A DNA stretch of 64,000 bases from Alphaproteobacteria bacterium (GTDB lineage: Bacteria > Pseudomonadota > Alphaproteobacteria > Micropepsales > Micropepsaceae). Made by a program: the position numbers and the translations under genes. Position 1 is the first letter of the stretch, and every line of letters begins with the position of its first letter. This document shows, piece by piece, positions 52,813 through 64,000 of the stretch. Location of the stretch: contig JAFARO010000010.1 of the NCBI GenBank assembly GCA_019245415.1, positions 143,340-207,339 of the forward strand, written 5' to 3'. The notes below the pieces were generated by a model. That model had not been told where the DNA came from. It did not search any database and saw only the letters and a list, made by a program, of their open reading frames with translations.

Positions 52813-55340
52813 CTGACGCCAACGACACGACGCGCCGGCCCGCCAAGACGCTCTCCCTGAAGAAGACGGAGACGTCCACGGTCAAGCAGAGTTTCAGCCA
52901 CGGCCGCACCAAGGCGGTGGTGGTCGAGAAGAAGCGCGCGCGCGTCGAAACCGGCAAGCCGCCGGAACGCGCACAGGCGCCGGAAGCGACGTCGTCGCCC
53001 GCGATCGAGGCGGCCCCTCTGCCGCAACCGCGCGGCGTGGTGCTGCGCCAGCTCACCGACGAAGAAAAGGTCGCGCGCAGCAAGGCGCTGAGCGACGCCC
53101 GCGTCCATGAGGAAGAAGCCCGCAAACGCGCCGAGGAAGACGCACGCCATCGCGCCGTCGAGGAAGCCCGCCTCAAGACCGAGCGCTCCGCGGCCGAAAA
53201 GCGCAAAGCCGAAGAGGACGCGCGCAAGGCGACCGAAGAACAGACCAAGCGCCGCGCCGAGGAAGAGGCGGCGCGCCGGCTGGACAAACCGGCAGCGGGC
53301 GCGACCCCGGCCGCCGCCGCGGCCACGCCTGCCGCCGACGCCACGCGCCGCGCGCGCTTCAATGTCGAGGAAGAAGAAGAGAGCGTCGCCAAGAAAGGCG
53401 GCGTCAAGGTCCCCGCCAAGGTCCCTGCGGTCAAGAAAGGCGCCGACACGCGCCGCCGCGGCAAGCTGACCGTCACCCGCGCGCTGTCCGGCGACGACGA
53501 GCGCACGCGCTCGGTCGCCTCCTACAAGCGCCATCTGCAGCGCATCAACAAGGGCGCGCAGGCGCAGCCCGCCGGTCCCGCCGGTCCGCGCGAAGTCACC
53601 ATCCCGGAGACCATCACCGTCGCCGAGCTCGCCAACCGCATGGCGCGCCGTGCCGTCGACGTCATCAAGGTGCTGATGAAGAACGGCATGATGGCGACCG
53701 TCAACGACACCATCGACGCCGACACTGCCGAGCTCGTCGCCGCCGAATACGGCCACACCGTCAAGCGCGTCGCCGAATCCGACGTGCTCGAGGGCCTGAA
53801 GGGCGCCGCCGACGACGAGGCCACATTGGTGTCGCGCCCGCCGGTCGTGACCATCATGGGTCATGTCGACCACGGCAAGACCTCGCTGCTCGACGCGCTG
53901 CGCAAGACCGACGTCGTGGCCGGCGAAGCGGGCGGCATCACCCAGCACATCGGCGCCTATCAGGTGACGTTGGAAAGCGGGCAGAAAATCACGTTCCTCG
54001 ATACGCCCGGCCACGCGGCGTTCACCGCGATGCGCGCGCGCGGCGCCCGCGTCACCGACGTCGTGGTCCTGGTGGTCGCGGCCGATGATGGCGTCATGCC
54101 GCAGACCGCCGAGGCCATCGCCCACGCCAAGGCGGCGCATGTTCCGATCATCGTCGCCATCAACAAGATCGACAAGGGCGACGCCAATCCGCTGCGCGTG
54201 AAGAACGAGTTGCTGCAGCACGAGATCCAGGTCGAGGATCTCGGCGGCGAGACCCAGGCTGTGGAAGTCTCCGCCACCAAGGGCATCGGACTCGACAAGC
54301 TGCTCGAGGCGATCGCGCTGCAGTCCGAAATCCTCGACCTCAAGGCCAATCCCGAGCGCGCTGCGGAAGGCGCGGTGATCGAGGCCAAGCTCGACCGCGG
54401 CCGCGGCCCGGTCACCACCGTGCTCGTGCAGCGCGGCACCCTGCGCGTCGGCGACATCGTCGTCGCCGGCTCCGAATGGGGCCGGGTGCGCGTGCTGCAG
54501 AACGACCGCGGCGAAACCCTTACCGAGGCGGGGCCATCGACGCCGGTGGAGGTGCTCGGTCTCTCCGGCGCGCCGGAAGCCGGCGACGAGTTCGTCGTCG
54601 TCGAAAGCGATGCGCGCGCGCGCGAGGTCACCGAGTATCGCGCCCGCAAGCGGCGCGAGGCGCGCCAGGCATCGAGTTCGCGCCAGACGCTCGACCAGCT
54701 GCTGAAGAACCGCGCCGTGGGCGAGAAGCGCCTCCTGCCCATCGTGCTCAAGGCCGACGTCCAGGGTTCGGCGGAAGCGATCCAGGGCGCGCTCACCAAG
54801 ATGGCGACCGACGAGGTCGGCGTGCAGGTGCTGCAGTCCGGCGTCGGCGGCATCACCGAAAGCGACGTCATCCTGGCGCATGCCAGCGGCGCGGTGGTGA
54901 TCGGCTTCAACGTGCGCGCCGACAAGCTGGCACGCGAGCGCTCCAAGCGCGACGGCGTCGAGATCCGCTACTACAACATCATCTACAACGTCATCGACGA
55001 CGTGAAGGCGGCGCTGTCGGGCATGCTGGCGCCGGAGCTGCGCGAGAAGTTCCTAGGCAATGCCGAGGTGCTCGAAGTCTTCGCCATCTCCAAGGTCGGC
55101 AAGGTCGCGGGCTGCCGCGTCACCGAGGGCGTGGTGCGCCGCGGCGCCAAGGTGCGCCTGATCCGCGACAACGTCGTGATCCACGAAGGCGAGCTGTCCA
55201 CGCTCAAGCGCTTCAAGGACGAAGTGCGTGAAGTGCAGTCCGGCCAGGAATGCGGCATGGCCTTCGCCAACTATCAGGACATGCAGAAGGGCGACGTGAT
55301 CGAAGCCTTCGAGGTCGAGACGATCCAGCGCGCGTTATGA
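52809..55340 (+). CDS. infB: Translation initiation factor IF-2
   Basis: IF-2 brings initiator tRNA to the 30S subunit and drives subunit joining. The 843-residue protein has a charged, Lys/Glu/Ala-rich N-terminal region (about 1-245), an IF2-N module near 262 ([25 protein letters not shown]) and the GTPase with GHVDHGKTS near 351, [10 protein letters not shown] near 374, DTPGH near 398, NKID near 452 and SATKG near 488. Domains II, III and IV follow. Its stop overlaps the first TPR-sulfotransferase start. Confidence 0.97.
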   Translation: MTDANDTTRRPAKTLSLKKTETSTVKQSFSHGRTKAVVVEKKRARVETGKPPERAQAPEATSSPAIEAAPLPQPRGVVLRQLTDEEKVARSKALSDARVHEEEARKRAEEDARHRAVEEARLKTERSAAEKRKAEEDARKATEEQTKRRAEEEAARRLDKPAAGATPAAAAATPAADATRRARFNVEEEEESVAKKGGVKVPAKVPAVKKGADTRRRGKLTVTRALSGDDERTRSVASYKRHLQRINKGAQAQPAGPAGPREVTIPETITVAELANRMARRAVDVIKVLMKNGMMATVNDTIDADTAELVAAEYGHTVKRVAESDVLEGLKGAADDEATLVSRPPVVTIMGHVDHGKTSLLDALRKTDVVAGEAGGITQHIGAYQVTLESGQKITFLDTPGHAAFTAMRARGARVTDVVVLVVAADDGVMPQTAEAIAHAKAAHVPIIVAINKIDKGDANPLRVKNELLQHEIQVEDLGGETQAVEVSATKGIGLDKLLEAIALQSEILDLKANPERAAEGAVIEAKLDRGRGPVTTVLVQRGTLRVGDIVVAGSEWGRVRVLQNDRGETLTEAGPSTPVEVLGLSGAPEAGDEFVVVESDARAREVTEYRARKRREARQASSSRQTLDQLLKNRAVGEKRLLPIVLKADVQGSAEAIQGALTKMATDEVGVQVLQSGVGGITESDVILAHASGAVVIGFNVRADKLARERSKRDGVEIRYYNIIYNVIDDVKAALSGMLAPELREKFLGNAEVLEVFAISKVGKVAGCRVTEGVVRRGAKVRLIRDNVVIHEGELSTLKRFKDEVREVQSGQECGMAFANYQDMQKGDVIEAFEVETIQRAL

Positions 55341-56959
55341 CGCCGCAGGAGCAGGCGCAAATCCTGCGCCGGATCGAAACGCTGATACGGGCCGGCAACG
55401 TGGCGGAGGCGCTCCATGCCGCCCATGACGCCGCGATGCGCGGCATCGTCCACTACCACGTCTTCGTCTTCGCAGCGCTTTACGAGATGGAGGCGAATGC
55501 GCCGTCCGCCGCGCTCGGTTTCGCGCAACGCGCGCTGCAGATGAAGCCGCGCGGTCCCCAGGCGCTGCAGGTCCTCGGCATGGCGCAGGCAGGGCTCGGC
55601 CGGCATGCGGAGGCGCTGCGCGCCTATGACGAAAGCCTGCGCGCCGATCCCGGCAATGGCGACGTTCATTATCACAAGGGCCTCTCGCTCGAGGAAATCA
55701 ACGAATGGACGCGGGCCGAGCGCGAATATGAGCGCGCTTTGGATCTCGATCCTCAGCACGCCGGCGCGGTCTCGCATCTGGCGGCGATTGCCGTCATGCA
55801 CGGGCGCGGCGCGCAGGGCCGCGCGCTGGTGGAGAAGGCGCTGCGGCTGAAGCCGGGCGAGCCCGCCGCGCTGCTGGCGCTCGCGCAACTGGAACTCAAC
55901 GACCGCAATTTCGAAGCCGCGCTGCGCTGCGCCTCGCCGCTTCTTGCCAGCCCAGGCCTGCACGATCGCGGTGCCGCCGAAAGCGTGTGCGGCGACGCGC
56001 TGGATGGGCTCGGCCGGTACGCCGACGCCTTCTCGCATTACGAGCGCGCCGGCCGCAGCATCAAGGAACTCCATCACCAGCTCTACGGCGGCCTCAAGCT
56101 CGAGCGCGTGGCGGCGCGGACGCGGCGCATCGCCGAGTGGTTCGGTGGCAGCGATCTTTCGCCCTGGCGCGACGGCGATGCCGGCGGCTATCGCGCGCCC
56201 GTCGAGACACATGTCTTTCTCGTCGGCTTTCCGCGCTCGGGCACGACATTGCTCGAGCAGGTCCTGGCCAGCCACGGCCGCATCGAGGCGCTGGAGGAGC
56301 GCGATTGCCTCGCAGCCGCAATGTCCGAATTCGTCCTGCCCGCTGATGGGATGGAGCGGCTGGCGGCGCTTGGCGCCGGCGATCTGGAACGGTTCCGCGC
56401 GGCATATTGGGCCGAGGCGCGTGCCGGCGGGGCCAAGCTGGAGCGGGCGGTATTCGTCGACAAGCTGCCGCTCAACCTCCTCAACTGGCCGGTGATCGCC
56501 AAGCTGTTTCCGGCCGCGAAAATGCTGCTCGCCTTGCGCGATCCGCGCGACGTCGTGCTCAGCTGTTTCCGCCGCCGCTTCCGCATGTCGCCCTTCATGT
56601 ACGAGATGTACGCGCTCCACAGCGCCGCGGAATTCTACGCGGGAGCGATGGACTTCGCGGAGTTCTGCCGCGCAAATCTCGCGCTTGCCTGCTTCGCGTC
56701 GCGCTACGAGGATCTGGTCGACGACTTCGAGCCGCGGGTGGGCGCGATCTGCGGCTTTCTCGGTCTGGATTACGACCCGGCGATGCAGGGCTTTGCCGAA
56801 ACCGCGCGCAGCCGCGCGATCCGCACGCCGAGCGCGCCGCAGGTGGCGCGCGGGCTCTATCGCGGCGGCATGGGCCAGTGGCGCGCCTATGAAAAGGAGA
56901 TGGCGCCGGTCCTGCCGCTGCTCGCCCCCTATGTGACGCGCTATGGATATGCGCCGTGA
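55337..56959 (+). CDS. TPR-sulfotransferase family protein, tandem copy 1
   Basis: The 540-residue protein has five to seven TPR units to about residue 250, with the clear [17 protein letters not shown] and [19 protein letters not shown] sulfotransferase domain then shows the 5'-phosphosulfate loop [20 protein letters not shown] near 296 and the 3'-phosphate motif [19 protein letters not shown] near 398. PAPS-dependent sulfation is expected; the acceptor is unknown. The ATG overlaps the infB stop. The two following genes are clear paralogues. Confidence 0.88.
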   Translation: MTPQEQAQILRRIETLIRAGNVAEALHAAHDAAMRGIVHYHVFVFAALYEMEANAPSAALGFAQRALQMKPRGPQALQVLGMAQAGLGRHAEALRAYDESLRADPGNGDVHYHKGLSLEEINEWTRAEREYERALDLDPQHAGAVSHLAAIAVMHGRGAQGRALVEKALRLKPGEPAALLALAQLELNDRNFEAALRCASPLLASPGLHDRGAAESVCGDALDGLGRYADAFSHYERAGRSIKELHHQLYGGLKLERVAARTRRIAEWFGGSDLSPWRDGDAGGYRAPVETHVFLVGFPRSGTTLLEQVLASHGRIEALEERDCLAAAMSEFVLPADGMERLAALGAGDLERFRAAYWAEARAGGAKLERAVFVDKLPLNLLNWPVIAKLFPAAKMLLALRDPRDVVLSCFRRRFRMSPFMYEMYALHSAAEFYAGAMDFAEFCRANLALACFASRYEDLVDDFEPRVGAICGFLGLDYDPAMQGFAETARSRAIRTPSAPQVARGLYRGGMGQWRAYEKEMAPVLPLLAPYVTRYGYAP

Positions 56960-58578
56960 CAAGCCAAGCCGCTCAAATCCTGCAGCGGGTCGAGATGGCG
57001 CTGCGCGCGGGCAATCTTCACGATGCGATGCGCCTGGCGCGCGACGCCGCCGACCGCGGCGCGATGCATCCGAGCCTTCTCACCCTGGCGGCGCTCCAGG
57101 ACGTCGAGGACGGGCAGCCGGCGCGGGCGTTGGAGCGCGCCGGGCGCGCGCTCGCCTTTGCGCCGCGCAGTCCCGACGCGCTGCATGCAAAGGCCATCGC
57201 GCTCGCCAAGCTCGGCCGCCATGGCGAGGCGCTGCCGCTCTACGACGAGGTGCTGCGCCAGGCGCCCAAGCTGGCCGCGGCGCGCTACAACAAGGCCGCG
57301 TCTCTGGCGGAGACGCATGACTGGCAACGCGCCGAACGCGAATTCGAGCGCGTGATCGATCTCGAGCCGCGCCATCCCGGGGCGCTGTCGCGGCTGGCGA
57401 CGCTCGCGGCCTCGCGCGGCGAGGCGCAGAAGGCGCGCGATCTCGCCACGCGCGCGCTGAGGATCAATCCGCGCGAGGCCGCGGCCGAACTCGCGCTCGC
57501 CCAGCTCGATCTCGACGCGGGCGACCACGAAGCGGTGCGCCGCCGCGTCGAGAAGCTGTTGGCCGGACCGGCCGTGACGCCGGTCAACCGTTCCATCGCC
57601 CACGGGCTTCTCGCCGACACGCTCGATGCCCTGGGACGCCCCGACGAGGCCATCGTCCATTATGCGCGCGGCAATTTGATCTTGCGCGAGCTCTACCGTC
57701 CCGCATTCGAGGCGCCGGGACGAGAGCGCGCCGTGTCGCGCGCGCGGCGCATCGCCGCTCAACTGCGGGATCGTCCGCCGGTCCCGGCTCCGGCCGCGCC
57801 GCACAGCCCGGTCGCAACCCATGTCTTCCTGGTGGGGTTTCCGCGCTCAGGCACGACCCTGCTCGAACAGATCCTGGCCGGCCATCCGGGCATCGAGACC
57901 CTGGAGGAGCGCGATTGTCTGGCCGGCGCGGTCGAGGAATTCATCCTGCCGGCGGACGGCCTCGAAAAGCTCGAGGCCGTGCCGGACGCCGCGCTTCAGC
58001 GCCACCGCGACACTTATTGGGCGGAGGCGCGCAAGGGGGCTGCGAAGCTTGACCGCGCGGTCTTCGTCGACAAGCTTCCGCTCAACGCGCTCAATCTGCC
58101 CGTCATCGCCCGCCTGTTCCCGGCGGCGCGCATCCTGCTCGCGCTGCGCGACCCGCGCGATGTGGTGCTCAGCTGTTTCCGCCGCCGCTTCGAGATGTCG
58201 CCCTACATGTACGAGCTGCTCACGCTCGCGGACGCGGCCGCGTTCTATGACGCGACGATGCAGGTCTGCACCATGGCGGAGGATGTCCTGCCGCTTCCCT
58301 TCTTCCGGCTGCGCTATGAGGACCTCGTGGAGGATGTGCAAGGGCAGGCGACTGCGCTCGCGGCCTTCCTGGGCTTGGAGTTCGATTCCAAGATGCTGGA
58401 TTTCGCGCAGACCGCGCGCCGGCGTGCCATCATGACGCCGAGCGCCAGCCAGGTGGCCCGCGGCCTGTACCGCTCCGGCATGGGCCAGTGGCGGGCCTAT
58501 CGCGAGGCGCTCACGCCGGCGCTGGCCCTCCTGGCCCCCTGGATCGCGCGCTTTTTGTATGACAAGGACGAGGTATGA
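56956..58578 (+). CDS. TPR-sulfotransferase family protein, tandem copy 2
   Basis: The protein has 540 residues, exactly the length of copy 1, and a GTG start that overlaps copy 1's stop. [20 protein letters not shown] (near 293) and [19 protein letters not shown] (near 395) are intact, as are [23 protein letters not shown] near 370 and the conserved C-terminal [21 protein letters not shown] units are more basic and Arg/Ala-rich than in copy 1. Confidence 0.88.
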   Translation: MTSQAAQILQRVEMALRAGNLHDAMRLARDAADRGAMHPSLLTLAALQDVEDGQPARALERAGRALAFAPRSPDALHAKAIALAKLGRHGEALPLYDEVLRQAPKLAAARYNKAASLAETHDWQRAEREFERVIDLEPRHPGALSRLATLAASRGEAQKARDLATRALRINPREAAAELALAQLDLDAGDHEAVRRRVEKLLAGPAVTPVNRSIAHGLLADTLDALGRPDEAIVHYARGNLILRELYRPAFEAPGRERAVSRARRIAAQLRDRPPVPAPAAPHSPVATHVFLVGFPRSGTTLLEQILAGHPGIETLEERDCLAGAVEEFILPADGLEKLEAVPDAALQRHRDTYWAEARKGAAKLDRAVFVDKLPLNALNLPVIARLFPAARILLALRDPRDVVLSCFRRRFEMSPYMYELLTLADAAAFYDATMQVCTMAEDVLPLPFFRLRYEDLVEDVQGQATALAAFLGLEFDSKMLDFAQTARRRAIMTPSASQVARGLYRSGMGQWRAYREALTPALALLAPWIARFLYDKDEV

Positions 58579-60203
58579 CGACGACCTCCTTGCGGACGCT
58601 CGACGAATACCGGCGCGAGATCGAGCGCGCCCAGCGCGCCGGCGACGTCGACGCGGCCGGGCGGCTGGCGGCTGAGGCCGAAGCCCTTGGCATCGAAGAC
58701 GGCAAGCTGCTGGCGCTCGCCGTGCATCAGCATCTGAAGGCCCCGGATTTCGCGCGCGCCGAGGCGGCGGCGCGCAAGGCGGTGGCGCTGGCGCCCAGCG
58801 ATCCGATGGCGCTGGGCGCGCTCGGCTTCTGCCTGATCGTGATGCAGCGCCTGCCCGAGGCGATCGAAACCTTCGACAAGGCGCTCGCCCTGGCGCCGAA
58901 CGCGGCGCCGCTGCTCTACAACAAGGGCTTCGCCTATGAGCGCGCCAACAAGCTCGCCGAGGCGCGCAAGGAATATCGCGCGGCGCTCGTGGCCAATCCC
59001 AACCATGCCGAAGCGGCGGGCCATCTCGCCTATCTGAGCGCCTTGCAGGGATCGTTCGCCCAGGCGCGCGATCTGGGCCGCCGCGCGCTCGCACGCGATC
59101 CCGCCAACGTCTCGGGCGCCTTCGCGCTCTCGCTGGCCGAGATCGATGCCGGCAAGCCGCAAGGCGTCGAACTGCGCCTCAAGCCTTTCGCCGAACGTGC
59201 GTCCCTGGATGCGCCGGCGCGCGCCGCCGCCTGCGGCATCATCGGCGATGCGCTCGACGCCATGGGCGAATTCGAGCGGGCCTTCGAGAGCTATTCGCGC
59301 AAGGGCGAGATCCTGCGCGCGGCTTACGCGCCGGGTGCCAACATCGAAAGCCAGCTTCTGCGCGTGCAGCGGCTGAAGCGCTATTTCACGCGCGCCGACA
59401 AAGCCCAGTGGACGAGCGCGCCGGTCCCGGCCCCGGGCGCGATCAAGACGCATGTCTTCGTGCTGGGCTTCGCGCGCTCGGGAACGACGCTGCTCGAAAA
59501 CGTGCTGGCCACCCATCCCGCGCTCGAAGTGATGGCGGAGCATGACGGCCTCAAGGATTGCTATCCCGTCACCGACAGCGATGCCGCGCTCGACGCCTTT
59601 GCGGCGCTCGATGCCGAGGGCCTGCAACGCTATCGCGATCTCTACTGGCAGGAAGCGCGCAGCGCCGGCATGCCGCTCGAACGCACGGTCTTCGTCGACA
59701 AGCTGCCGCTCAATTCGGTCGTGCTCTGTCTGATCGCCAAGCTGTTCCCGCGGGCCAAGATCGTTTTCGCGCTGCGCGACCCCAGGGACGTCGTTTTTTC
59801 CTCCTTCCGCCGCCGCTTCGGCATGACGCCGCAAATGTACGAGCTCACGACGCTGGAAGGGGCCGCGCGCTATTACGATGCGGTGATGGCGCTGGTGCAG
59901 GTCTATCGCCGCGTCCTGACGCTCGATCTGCATGAGGTGCGGCTCGAAAATCTGGTCACGGATTTCAAGGGCGAGATGGATCGCTTGTGCGGCTTCCTCG
60001 GCGTCGCCGGCACCGAGGCGATGCAGCGCTTCGAGCCGGCGCGCACGGGCCGCGACGTCACCACGCCGAGCGCGGCGCAGCTTGCCAAGGGCCTGAACGC
60101 CGGCGGCCTCGGTCCGTGGCGCAACTATGCGGGCCCGATGGCGGAAGTGACGCCGCTGCTTCAGCCTTGGGTCGCCGCTTACGGCTATGGAGATGCGCCG
60201 TGA
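58575..60203 (+). CDS. TPR-sulfotransferase family protein, tandem copy 3
   Basis: The protein has 542 residues, and the ATG overlaps the copy 2 stop. It is the most divergent member: the 5' loop reads [20 protein letters not shown] (near 294, Ala replacing Pro), the 3' motif is [18 protein letters not shown] (near 397, Cys changed to Ser), and HDGLKDCYPVTDSD replaces the ERDCLAAA motif. The C-terminus is AQLAKGLNAGGLGPWRNY. Its stop overlaps the rbfA start. Confidence 0.88.
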   Translation: MTTTSLRTLDEYRREIERAQRAGDVDAAGRLAAEAEALGIEDGKLLALAVHQHLKAPDFARAEAAARKAVALAPSDPMALGALGFCLIVMQRLPEAIETFDKALALAPNAAPLLYNKGFAYERANKLAEARKEYRAALVANPNHAEAAGHLAYLSALQGSFAQARDLGRRALARDPANVSGAFALSLAEIDAGKPQGVELRLKPFAERASLDAPARAAACGIIGDALDAMGEFERAFESYSRKGEILRAAYAPGANIESQLLRVQRLKRYFTRADKAQWTSAPVPAPGAIKTHVFVLGFARSGTTLLENVLATHPALEVMAEHDGLKDCYPVTDSDAALDAFAALDAEGLQRYRDLYWQEARSAGMPLERTVFVDKLPLNSVVLCLIAKLFPRAKIVFALRDPRDVVFSSFRRRFGMTPQMYELTTLEGAARYYDAVMALVQVYRRVLTLDLHEVRLENLVTDFKGEMDRLCGFLGVAGTEAMQRFEPARTGRDVTTPSAAQLAKGLNAGGLGPWRNYAGPMAEVTPLLQPWVAAYGYGDAP

Positions 60204-60616
60204 GCCGAAGGGGCACGCCGCATCATGAGCAGGGGCCGTCGCAGCGTCAGCTGCGCGTCGGCGAGATGCTGCGCCATGCGCTGGCCGAGATCCTGGTCCG
60301 CGGCGAGATCCGCGATCCCGATCTCGAGGGCATCTCGGTGACCGTGACACAAGTCAAACCTTCCCCCGACATGCGCCATGCCACGGTGTTCGTCGAGCCG
60401 CTGGGCGGGCGCAATGCCGCGCAGATCGTCGCGGCGCTCAACCGTCACAAGGGGTATCTGCGCGGTCAGATGGGGCACACCATCGCCCTCAAATTCACCC
60501 CCGAGCTTCGCTTCATCGAGGACGAGTCCTTCGCAGCCGCCCAGAAGATCGAGGCCCTGCTCAAATCCGAACGCGTGCAGCGAGACCTCAAAGCCCGCGG
60601 CGACGATGGCGCGTAG
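60200..60616 (+). CDS. rbfA: 30S ribosome-binding factor RbfA
   Basis: RbfA is a KH-fold protein needed for 16S rRNA 5' end maturation. The 138-residue product begins at a GTG overlapping the previous stop and has QRQLRVGEMLRHALAEILVRGEIRDPDL near residue 14, ISVTVTQVKPSPDMRHATVFVEPLGG near 43 and PELRFIEDESFAAAQKIEALL near 97. Its stop overlaps the truB start region. Confidence 0.94.
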   Translation: MSRRGTPHHEQGPSQRQLRVGEMLRHALAEILVRGEIRDPDLEGISVTVTQVKPSPDMRHATVFVEPLGGRNAAQIVAALNRHKGYLRGQMGHTIALKFTPELRFIEDESFAAAQKIEALLKSERVQRDLKARGDDGA

Positions 60617-61559
60617 GAAGAAGGGCTCGCCGGTCCATGGCTGGGTCATCGTCGACAAGCCGCAGGGCGTGACCTCGACCCAGACGGTGGCGGCGGTACG
60701 TCGCGTCTTCGATGCGCGCAAGGCCGGCCATGCCGGCACGCTCGATCCGATGGCGACCGGCGTGCTCGCGGTCGCGCTCGGCGAGGCGACCAAGACCGTC
60801 CCCTATGCGATGGATGCGCAGAAGACCTATCGCTTCACCGCGACCTGGGGCGAGTCGCGCGACAGCGACGATGCGGAGGGCGCGGTCATTGCGCGCTCGA
60901 GCGTGCGCCCCGCCCGCGCGGCGATCCAAGCGGCCATCCCGGCGCTGTGCGGCACGATCCAGCAGGTTCCGCCTGCCTATTCCGCCATCAAGGTCGATGG
61001 CGAGCGCGCCTACGACCTGGCCCGCGACGGCGAGGCGGTCGCGCTGGCGCCGCGGCCGGTGTTCGTCCGCAGCGTCAGCCTTCTGTCCGTCCCCGATGCC
61101 GACACGGCCGAGTTCGAGATGGTCTGCGGCAAGGGAGCCTATGTCCGGGCCTGGGTGCGCGATCTGGCATCGTCGCTGGGGACCTTGGGATATGTTTCCC
61201 AGCTGCGTCGCACCGCGATAGGAAATTTCAAAGTTTCGCAGGCGGTCGGGCTGGAAACCTTGAAGGGTTTTATGCATAGTCCCGCCGCTTTTGAGCACCT
61301 GTTGCCTCTCTCGACCGCGCTGGACGGCATCCCGGCTCTGGCCGTGACGGGGCAAGATGCGGTTCGCCTGAAGAGCGGCAATCCGATCCTGGTCCGGCGC
61401 CAAGAATTCGCCCGGATCGCGGAGAGCGCCCAGGGCGAAGCGAATCTTCAAGGGCTCACGGTCTTCCTTTCGACCGCAGATGGCGAGCCGGTGGCGCTCG
61501 CAAGCTTCGCGGAAGGGGAATTGAGGCCGTTTCGCGTGTTCAACTTCGCCATTGGATGA
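60606..61559 (+). CDS. truB: tRNA pseudouridine(55) synthase TruB
   Basis: TruB makes pseudouridine 55 in the T loop of tRNA. The 317-residue protein has GWVIVDKPQGVTSTQ near residue 12, the catalytic Asp in HAGTLDPMATGVLAVALGEATK near 41, QQVPPAYSAIKVDGERAYDLAR near 118 and VCGKGAYVRAWVRDLASSLG near 176, with a PUA-like C-terminal region. It overlaps rbfA by 11 bases. Confidence 0.95.
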   Translation: MARRKKGSPVHGWVIVDKPQGVTSTQTVAAVRRVFDARKAGHAGTLDPMATGVLAVALGEATKTVPYAMDAQKTYRFTATWGESRDSDDAEGAVIARSSVRPARAAIQAAIPALCGTIQQVPPAYSAIKVDGERAYDLARDGEAVALAPRPVFVRSVSLLSVPDADTAEFEMVCGKGAYVRAWVRDLASSLGTLGYVSQLRRTAIGNFKVSQAVGLETLKGFMHSPAAFEHLLPLSTALDGIPALAVTGQDAVRLKSGNPILVRRQEFARIAESAQGEANLQGLTVFLSTADGEPVALASFAEGELRPFRVFNFAIG

Positions 61560-61574
61560 CCGGAAAGAAAACGA

Positions 61575-61844
61575 ATGACGATCACAGCCGAGCGCAAACA
61601 GGAATTGATGAAGCAATATGGGACGGGCGAAAACGATACCGGCTCTCCCGAGGTCCAGGTGGCGGTGCTCTCCGAGCGCATCAACAACCTGACCGACCAT
61701 TTCAAGAGTCACGTCAAGGACAACCATTCGCGCCGCGGCCTGATCAAGATGGTCTCGTTGCGCCGCCGGCTCCTCGACTACATCAAGGCCAAGGACAGCA
61801 AGCGCTACGAGCAGCTGATCGGCCGCCTGGGTCTGCGCCGCTGA
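61575..61844 (+). CDS. rpsO: 30S ribosomal protein S15
   Basis: S15 is a primary 16S rRNA-binding protein. The 89-residue product has the fixed family length and motifs [25 protein letters not shown] near residue 17, [28 protein letters not shown] near 45 and the ending [13 protein letters not shown]. It lies between truB and pnp, as in most proteobacteria. Confidence 0.98.
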   Translation: MTITAERKQELMKQYGTGENDTGSPEVQVAVLSERINNLTDHFKSHVKDNHSRRGLIKMVSLRRRLLDYIKAKDSKRYEQLIGRLGLRR

Positions 61845-61916
61845 CCGGCCCCCAGCCGCTATCGCCCGAACTTTGGCACGCGCTGCGCGATGGTCGCGCC
61901 GCCGCGCCCATGCGTT

Positions 61917-61935
61917 CGCCGGACAGGGTCCGGCG
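61917..61935 (+). promoter_or_regulatory. Strong hairpin in the rpsO-pnp spacer
   Basis: CGCCGGAC and GTCCGGCG form a perfect 8-bp stem with an AGG loop, 48 bases before the pnp ATG. In E. coli a hairpin in this spacer is cut by RNase III and allows PNPase to control its own mRNA. The position here is the same; the processing is inferred. Confidence 0.5.
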
Positions 61936-61982
61936 GACAACCCCCGCAGGCAATCCGGCCGCGGGTACGAAGGAAGTGAAGC

Positions 61983-64000
<2,018 letters not shown>

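Noticed and set aside
52101..54881. A 926-codon minus-strand open frame
   Set aside because: It lies wholly opposite infB and the YlxR gene, whose motifs are certain. Long antisense frames are expected at this GC content.

Overview
The window is a GC-rich (roughly 65% by eye), gene-dense chromosomal segment of an alphaproteobacterium. Support comes from the senC-regB-regA redox cluster, an MmcB DNA-repair protein, a PAS_5-type protein, a fused YlxR/L7Ae protein after nusA, and several families of palindromic intergenic repeats. The order rimP-nusA-ylxR-infB-(insert)-rbfA-truB-rpsO-pnp is the conserved translation/RNA operon. I cannot fix the genus; a soil or freshwater relative of Caulobacterales/Micropepsales would fit. 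I see no rRNA, prophage, integrase, IS element or CRISPR array. Two tRNA genes are present, Arg(CCG) and Ala(CGC).

Layout. 0-15.6 kb: msrB; a histone-H1-like basic protein; small membrane and coiled-coil proteins; a repeat protein with five GLPVMK-type units; YihY and AsmA membrane proteins; a ligase-associated exonuclease with its ATP-dependent DNA ligase; stress-type genes (SDR, tandem DUF6328, DUF6496); and a divergent hutF / hutG-hutD histidine-degradation set. 15.7-33.5 kb: mostly secreted and accessory genes, namely a galactose-oxidase-like beta-propeller, a SET protein, a GloVer-repeat protein, DUF4142, peptidases, a CHASE2 protein with a degenerate cyclase domain, a ferritin-like diiron protein, an SDR, a GSCFA/SGNH pair, a crotonase and a sorbosone-dehydrogenase-like protein. 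33.6-41.9 kb: tRNA-Ala, yggT-DUF167-folD, senC / regB / regA, a yjbR-mmcB-M24 operon, a second diiron paralogue, and a lower-GC two-gene cassette made of an SLATT-like two-helix membrane protein and an overlapping 52-residue peptide. 41.9-49.9 kb: hisB, kynU, hslV-[vapBC]-hslU, metK-trmB. 49.8-64 kb: a promoter and structured leader, then the rimP-to-pnp operon, with three tandem TPR-sulfotransferase genes inserted between infB and rbfA. pnp runs off the window end.

The most interesting points are these. (1) Three paralogous TPR-sulfotransferases lie in the translation operon, each joined to its neighbour by a 4-base stop/start overlap. (2) The two diiron paralogues sit 13 kb apart, yet both have a 16-bp palindrome five bases upstream of the -35 box. 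(3) The SLATT-like gene has a doubtful 5' end and is coupled to a short Pro/Ala-rich peptide gene. (4) A VapBC toxin-antitoxin pair splits hslVU. (5) Small palindromic repeats have entered coding sequence in the DNA ligase and at the C-terminus of the YjbR protein. Coordinates and motifs come from reading the sequence. Family names rest on remembered motifs, because no database search was possible.
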